Shown here: positions 41,107 to 64,000 of the stretch, in pieces
Layout of the letters: each line of letters opens with the position of its first letter
Numbering within the stretch: the first letter of the stretch is position 1
Origin: Rotaria sordida
Lineage: Eukaryota; Rotifera; Eurotatoria; Philodinida; Philodinidae
Length of the DNA stretch: 64,000 nucleotides
Assembly: GCA_905250125.1 (NCBI GenBank)
Contig: CAJNOL010000941.1
Location: 1 to 64,000 of the forward strand
Direction of reading: 5' to 3'
Made by a program: the position numbers and the translations under genes
Notes under the pieces: model-generated
Told to the model about the DNA's origin: nothing
Databases searched by the model: none
Seen by the model: only the letters and a program-made list of their open reading frames with translations

Positions 41107-41831
41107 TGTGGAAACCTCGGATTTAAATCCGAGTGTTATGTGTACTACAAAAAGTAAAAATAATTGACCACGGACCGGTTTTGACCAAACTGTTTAAAAT
41201 AGACATCGAATTTTGGGAAAAACGGCTTGTTAAGATAATTTTGATGTCTAGACATGCTATGAAGGCTCATCTGTCTAGACAGGCTATGAAGGCTCATCTG
41301 TCTAGACAGGCTATGATGACTCATCCGTGCAGACTGAGCATTATGTCTCTATATCTAAGTCAATAAACATCTCAGGAGACCTATGTATGCGGGTACTGTT
41401 CTTGCAGTTCGTTGACTCATAAGGTATTAGTCATCAGTTCCAGCTGAAGCAAGTGTCTTTGTAATAGACGATTTAGCCTTCTGATTTCTTCATGTCTTAT
41501 ATACTATTTTGTAGCCTGTGAAATTCTCTATCGAATGGTATGTAATAGTTAACATTTTTTGATTATGAGAGAAAAAACTTTTTACGAAAAATCGGAAAAG
41601 GTCAATGTTCGTATAGAAAAGCACAGGAAATAAGCACATTGTTTGTTATAAACACAGCAATTTCTTGACGAATCATTCTCATCTTCGAACTCGACCGAAA
41701 TATTGATGAGACTATTCTGTGTGCAAAAATTTCATCACAATCGGATTACTCTTTGAACAGTTATCATGTAAATGATCGATTGGACGGACACACAGGCCGA
41801 TTCTATAATGTACTTACTTTTTGAGTACACA
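41107..41831 (+). mobile_element. 0.73-kb non-coding repeat element, copy 1
   Basis: Starts TGTGGAAACCTCGG and the palindrome CTCGGATTTAAATCCGAG, then TGTGTACTACAAAAAGTA; ends ACTTACTTTTTGAGTACACA. The inner left motif and the right end form short inverted termini (TGTGTACT...AAAAAGTA). An internal array of about 27 bp (CATCTGTCTAGACAGGCTATG units) is repeated about three times at 41250-41335. Its last 250 bp, including GGACGGACACAC, match copy 2 at 45548. No coding capacity. Superfamily not assigned. Confidence 0.75.
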
Positions 41832-42343
41832 AAAAGTTCCATGTCCATCAATCAGCTGACCAACGTTGAAAACATGTTGAAAAGTAGCCATAAGAAAATT
41901 CATCACTACAAGAACTTTTTCATAAGGAAGTGAAACATGCTCACAACAATATGGAAACAAAAGGCTTCGGTCGATCTCGATACTTGGATATCGCATTTCC
42001 ACAACTATTATAGGACTTTTGGTTCTCGAGATCATCGAGTCACAAAATGACAAGTTTGATGCGTACGTCTACTATGAAACAAAGATACAAACACTCAATC
42101 TTCTCAGAAACAGACCATGGGAACGAACCCTTTTTAGGGGGGACATAGCTTCCTGAGCTCTACCAAGATGCGTCTATTTTTGGCTCGAAAGCGATTCGAT
42201 AGTTGGTTATGTTCCGTTGTCAAAGTGTAGAGAATTGTTTGCTCTATCGTTTTTTGTATGATCTGAATAGAATTATTTAGCTTACTCTAGACGCTGAAAA
42301 TCTAATTTTTTTTATATTCTTGTTGAGCAATAATGTTCCTTAC

Positions 42344-43397
42344 CAGAGACCGATACAGAATACTTTTTGTACCCTGCCCTGTTCTTCCCTCAGAGAAGGG
42401 CAGGACATGGTGTCTTCAAGGCATGCAAATTCAGTTCCACCATGAAATCGATTCTTAATTTATAAAAGCTTTGTTCATGTTTATAATCAGTGCTTATACG
42501 TGTTTTAGATAATTTCATTAGAATATTATCTATATACAAAAATAATTACAAATCCTACTAAAAATCGATTGACATTGTATAATTGATAATCAATTATAAT
42601 CTGATTTTAGTCTAATATTTTGCTTCTTCTAATTTCTTAGATTTTTTCAAATCTTCTTTTCGATTGAAATGTATATTTAAATTCAAATTAATAAAAATTG
42701 ACAAATCTTTTTAATAGATCAGAGAAAATTCAAAATAAAACTCTTGACAATAAAAATAATTAACCTTGCCGACTATAAATTAGATTATAATCGACTAAAA
42801 CCAGTGTTATTTTAACTTATTTTTGATGAAGATATAACACTTGTTAATTTAGTATCTTGTCTTTTAGCATGGGTGCATGACACTTAGCATATTCATACAA
42901 ACCAAAGATATCCGTCAGTAGAAACAGCGATACTTGGTGACTGAGTACGATCGTTTAACTGATTCAAAGTTTTTCATTACTATTTAACAGTAGATCAAAA
43001 TTCCTGTTCTTTTATTGTTTGCATAATTTTTTTATGATTTGGTACAATCTTCTCGATCACCTCGAAATCACAATGGATCGTATTGAACTTTGATAAAATA
43101 GAGTAAATATTATATACATCAGTTCTAGTGAAATTAATCTTAACATTAAATCATCATCAGCTGTTAGAATTACATAGTTGGTGTATGTTCTCAAAGATTC
43201 ATATTTGGCTGCAGTAAGCCAATCAAATGATCTTTTATAACACATAAATATTACCAGGACAAACTATTTTGCCCTGCTTTATCCTGTGCTCTAGTCGTCC
43301 TGTAGGGTAATTGGAAGAGGGATAAAAAAATTGCTCTTTATAGCAGGCCAGGACAGGCCAGAGCATCACGGCAGTCCTATCCTGATGTCGATCTCTG
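42344..43397. mobile_element. hAT-like element, 1.05 kb, non-autonomous
   Basis: Left end CAGAGACCGATACAGAATA (42344) is inverted at the right (reverse complement CAGAGATCGACATCAGGATA, ending 43397), 16 of about 20 matching. Flanks are an 8-bp direct repeat with one mismatch: TTCCTTAC (42336-42343) and TTCCCTAC (43398-43405), as expected of hAT insertion. TGCCCTG/CAGGACA hairpins lie just inside each end. No transposase frame. Confidence 0.55.
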
Positions 43398-43405
43398 TTC
43401 CCTAC

Positions 43406-44235
43406 TATAACCACTATTGAGATTGTTTTTAGCGTCTAAGACTACAGAAAAAAATTTCAAAAAAAGCTTTGTTGAACAAATTATGGCAGCGACTCTATGT
43501 ATGTCAAAACAATTTTCATTTATTTAATTATCATGAGTTATCGTGTTGTGCAGTCTTTTTGATTTTTTGCCTTATTTTATGATATGTATTGTCTCATAAG
43601 ATAGATATGCCGAGATCAATTGTTCTACTGACGTGGCTATAGTTGTGACAGAAATAACTAATATCTTCCATATTAACCAATTACGATGTTATTAACCATT
43701 GAACTTTCGATAATTAAAAATAGATCTTGTGTCCTATTTCTTGCATGTGATAAGAAGTTAGTGAATAACTCATTTGAAAGAAAAGCTGAGCAATTAGATC
43801 ATTGATATGGTTTTCATTAAATACCTATTTGTAACTAGTCATGTATTTAACTGTAATAATCTATCAAAAGTTTATTTAATAGGTTGTATAATTAGTAAAC
43901 TTGTTTTCATATTTATTGAATCATCAAAAACTACAAGATTTGAGAAAATGACACAACAGTTGAGAGTGTTACTATTTGAAGTATCACACGAATAATTTGC
44001 AAAGATTTTATAATATTCAATTTTCGATGTTCAAACTTGAAAATTTAATAAATTGTAGGATTTCACCGTGTTCAATAATTCATTAATTAGTGAATATCAA
44101 TTGTTATAATAAAACACCAAATAATGAATGTTTGATTGTAAAGACTATATTATAAGTTATAAAGAATGCGCTATTTGATAAACATTTCAACAACACAATG
44201 ATGACTTGACGAATTGATAACTAATAGATATGATG
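43406..44235. other. AT-rich intergenic stretch
   Basis: Nothing supported. The short frame at 43807-43995 has no recognisable domain or codon signal. Confidence 0.4.
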
Positions 44236-45010
44236 GAACAAGGCAGAAAAGAAAAGTGTCGAATGATGGAATGTCAAAAGAAAAATATAAAAAAGAAAAA
44301 ACGCGAAAAGGAAAAAAACGAACAAAAATGTTGAAAGAAAAATCTCAAATAGAAATAACCTCGAAAAGCAAAATATCAATAGAAAAATGTTTAGGGAATA
44401 AAAAATGATTAATAAAATATTTTGACTAAAGATAAAAAAAAATTACTGAATACAAAAATTATGATCACAAAATCATTCATAGTATAATTGACATTATAAA
44501 TAAATTAGCCAAATGTTATACGCAACAAATAAAAATAACTAATCTAATGTTATCCTAGTCATACATTAAACAATGTAAAATAATATATATTATAATCATT
44601 CTTTACTTAAATAAGTTCATATAACTCATTTCGTTAATTGATAATGAGCTTTAATTCAGAAACAAATCAAAGATGTGGTAACTTAGAGATATCAATGGGA
44701 AGGAAGTTAGTAATAATAGGATGTGTAATTCACTCTACTGCATATATATAGATATTGTAGTCAGAGAAAAGAGTAACAGCACAAGTATGGAACAACGAAG
44801 TGAAGAATGTTTTAAATATTGAAACTCGACAACATGTCACTGTCATAACTTTTAATATTTTTCTTTTCATGATTTTTTCTGTCGGTGTTTTTTTTGTTTC
44901 AATATTTTTACGTTTTGCCCGTTGTCTTTTCTTATCTATATTTTTCCGTTGAAATATTTTTTTGACATTTTTCCTTTCGATATTTTTCTTTTCGGCATTT
45001 TTCAATCATT
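44236..45010. repeat. Inverted pair of degenerate purine/pyrimidine minisatellites
   Basis: 44240-44395 is a run of degenerate units of about 15 bp like GAAAAATATCAATAG; 44854-45005 is the opposite strand of the same kind of unit (ATATTTTTCCTTTCG). The two blocks face each other about 460 bp apart. The Lys-rich frames they create are by-products of the repeat. Confidence 0.5.
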
Positions 45011-45184
45011 CAACTAATGAACAACGGAAAATGTTAGACAGGACAGAACATAACATTATATATTATTGTCTAAGGTCATCACACCTTAACATCTATTCTT
45101 CATTTTTGTCACAGACGACAATAAGAAAATGAAGACATATATACATATATATTAAACGAAATCACTAAACAGTAGTCATTCAAC

Positions 45185-45547
45185 ATGGACACTTCAACGA
45201 AAAAGAGTATCAATATTCTCGATTTACCTAATGAAATATTATTTAATATTTTCAAGAAATTGAATATGATTGATGTACTCTTTTCATTAGTGGATGTTAA
45301 TGAACGATTTAATCAATTAGTGTTCGATCCTCTTTATATAAATAACTTTGATTTATCTGTGAAATCATCGTTTAATTGTACATCTTCAATAGATAATCAA
45401 ATACTTGATAGAATTTATGAAAAAATCTTACATCGAATTTATCATCAAATAAATAAACTCACTTGTGAAGCACATTCAATTGAAAGCATACTTTGTATTG
45501 TTGATTATCCTCAACTTTACTTGTTATCACTTATTAATTTAAATAAA
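45185..45547 (+). pseudogene. F-box protein gene truncated by a repeat insertion
   Basis: ATG at 45185 opens MDTSTKKSINILDLPNEIL, then FNIFKKLNMIDVLFSLVDV, a clear F-box (LPxEIL...I...L...D), then RFNQLVFDPLYINNFDLSVK and on to YPQLYLLSLINLNKC. I recall this N-terminus from a large bdelloid F-box family of several hundred residues. F-box proteins recruit substrates to SCF ubiquitin ligases through Skp1. After about 121 codons the frame runs into the 0.73-kb repeat at 45548 and stops at 45598. No F-box sequence resumes after the element at 46291, so the gene was probably already truncated or has decayed. Confidence 0.82.
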
Positions 45548-46282
45548 TGTGGAAACCTCGGATTTAAATCCGAGAGTTATGTGTACTTCAAAAAGTGAAT
45601 TAGACAGATGAGTCATCCTAGAATGTGTGGACGTCAAAATTATCCTGGCAAGCCTTTTCTATAAATACTTGATTTCTATTGGTTAGTGCTAAACCAATAG
45701 GATTTGGAGGCGAATATAGCTCAGATTTGAATTCTTCGCCTTGGTTTACCCTAAGAAAGCCGTTTTTCCTATAACTTAATTGCTATTGGATACTGCTCAA
45801 CCAATAGAATTTCAAGGCAAGTGGAGCTCAGATTCGAGTTCTCCGCCCCAGAAAACCTCGAAGTATCATCTCTGTGATAGGAAGATAGAGCTCTAATTGT
45901 GGATTAATTAGAGCGTGGGCAAAAACAGAACCAATTTCTGTTTAATTATCTTTGCCATAGGTAACTTAGCCTTCTTGTTTCCTAATGTTTTATATACAAT
46001 TTTGTAGCTCGTGAAATTCTCTATCGAATAATTTTTTACGAAAGCAGGAATAGGTCGATCTTCGTATAGAAAAACATAGGGAATAATGACTATTTTTGCA
46101 ATAACTCAGCAACGGCACGGTAAATCATTCTCATCTTTGGACTCGATCGAGATATTGTCGAGACTAAAATGTGTAGAAAATTTCATCCCGATCGAACCCT
46201 CCTTTCGAAAGTTATTATGTAAACGGCCGGACGGACACACTGACCGATTCTAGAGTGTACTTACTTTTTCAGTACACAAAAA
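45548..46282 (+). mobile_element. 0.73-kb non-coding repeat element, copy 2, inserted in the F-box gene
   Basis: Same termini as copy 1: TGTGGAAACC and palindrome CTCGGATTTAAATCCGAG at the left, ACTTACTTTTTCAGTACACA at the right. A 9-bp direct repeat AAATAAATG flanks it (45541-45549 and 46283-46291, overlapping the first two element bases), so this looks like a genuine insertion with target duplication. An internal stretch reads TTTTTGCAATAACTCAGCAA, similar to the outer end of the fold-back at 60000. Confidence 0.75.
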
Positions 46283-46399
46283 AAATAAATGATAGATCAA
46301 TGTTGATTTCATTATATTACAATGCGTAGAATAGTATAACGCATGTGTTAGCGCAATTGACGTACATTATAGAAAAACAAGAGGAAAAGAAAAAAAAAG

Positions 46400-46481
46400 C
46401 GCTGCGAGTAGGATTTGAACCTACGCGTGAAGATCACATTGGATTTCAAGTCCAACGCCTTAACCGCTCGGCCATCGCAGC
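46400..46481 (-). tRNA. tRNA-Ser (anticodon UGA)
   Basis: Reading the minus strand, the acceptor stem pairs GCTGCGA with TCGCAGC and the discriminator base is G, as in Ser tRNAs. The D-arm reads TGGCCGAGCGGTTAAGGC (box A). The anticodon stem-loop TTGGA-CTTGAAA-TCCAA gives TGA. A long variable arm (class II) precedes the T-arm with box B GGTTCAAATCC. Eight T residues follow the 3' end on the minus strand, a good Pol III terminator. No intron. Decodes UCA. Confidence 0.97.
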
Positions 46482-47106
46482 TTTACCCCATCGGTTACAT
46501 AATTTTGAATGATTATCATCTAATAATTAATGAAAAATTTTACTTTTTCATTTTTTATCTTTTTTTTTGATAATAAAAAATAAATCTTTTTTTATATTTG
46601 ATTCTATGTAAATTTATTTAATAAAATCTTTATTTAATCACTTCAGACAAAAGTCAATAAAATTTTTTTTTTTCTTAAAATTATATTCCAAACAAAAGAA
46701 GAAAGAAAAGAAAACTGCGCGCAAGCAATGAGGTGAAGAAAAGAAATATTAATTATGTTAATCTTGTTAGATAACAAAACACATAAAATTAGGGAATTAA
46801 GACAAACAAACAAAAAAATAAATAAAGTAAAAAGTTTTGGAAAACACTATGTTGGTAACAATCAAATCAATATTTATATGAATTAATAAATATAGATTTG
46901 AAAATTTTCTACAATCTATCACGCACAGAATACTGTACATTGATTAATAATAGGAAGAGAGAGAAAGAAAAACTAGACAAATCGTGTTCGGAAGACGAAA
47001 AAATAAAAAATAAAATGTCGTGCAAATTATTAAGAAGAATATAGACGCGAGAGAGAGAGCACCATATATAAAAAAACGAAACCGAAATGAAGAAGATTCA
47101 AAAAAA
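46482..47106. other. Intergenic, 3' of the calcium-channel gene
   Basis: AT-rich, no gene. Expected to include the 3' UTR of the calcium channel (stop at 47107). Confidence 0.45.
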
Positions 47107-63977
<16,871 letters not shown>

Positions 63978-64000
63978 TTTATCGTGTTTTATTATCAAGA

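Noticed and set aside
44214-44408. Lys-rich 64-aa frame
   Set aside because: Produced by the purine-rich minisatellite; no domain.

Overview
The window is nuclear DNA of a small-intron, AT-rich metazoan, most likely a bdelloid rotifer. Four things point there: (i) introns are mostly 45-100 bp with plain GT-AG borders; (ii) tracts of (TGTGGG)n, which as I recall is the bdelloid telomeric unit, lie inside the sequence; (iii) the F-box protein at 45.2 kb has the N-terminus of a family that I remember as greatly expanded in bdelloids; (iv) small, partly nested DNA transposons are abundant. The species cannot be fixed from sequence alone.

Layout. 1-13.8 kb: two related two-exon genes for tiny Gly-rich proteins of unknown function (1776-2817 and 7618-7971, + strand), separated by a dead mariner with unusually long terminal repeats (5220-6762), then a 2.1-kb non-coding inverted-repeat element (9781-11868). 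13.8-20.6 kb: an unusual block with five telomere-like tracts, four of them in the G-rich-to-C-rich order expected of fused chromosome ends. It encloses a TIR-domain, tail-anchored protein (14181-15972, -), an orphan first exon of an RRM protein cut off before a 100-N gap (17315-17428, +) and a Cys-rich secreted or GPI-type protein (18110-18853, -).

21.8-39 kb: a conserved housekeeping block, all on the minus strand: a PIG3-like quinone oxidoreductase (8 exons), the mitochondrial translocase TIM23 (6 exons), a Src-family tyrosine kinase (11 coding exons from the MGNC start plus a possible upstream coding exon) and a small heat-shock protein with three alpha-crystallin domains (4 exons). Decayed coding traces lie at 31.5-33.2 kb. 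41-46.5 kb: a repeat-rich stretch with two copies of a 0.73-kb element, one of which truncates an F-box gene, a hAT-type element, and an intact tRNA-Ser(UGA).

47.1-64 kb: a complete-looking L-type voltage-gated calcium channel alpha-1 subunit on the minus strand. I assembled 44 coding exons with consistent phases (1944 aa, ATG at 63977, stop at 47107). It has a mutually exclusive pair of 97-nt exons in the EF-hand/pre-IQ region and a 21-nt microexon in the IVS3-S4 loop. Its introns hold nested hAT MITEs with perfect 8-bp target duplications, two fold-back elements and a GC-rich minisatellite.

The genes are independent eukaryotic units, not an operon. Src and the calcium channel both act in membrane signalling, and the oxidoreductase, TIM23 and sHSP in mitochondrial or stress physiology, but their adjacency need not be functional. 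All exon models are mine, from splice signals, reading phase and family conservation; there is no transcript support.
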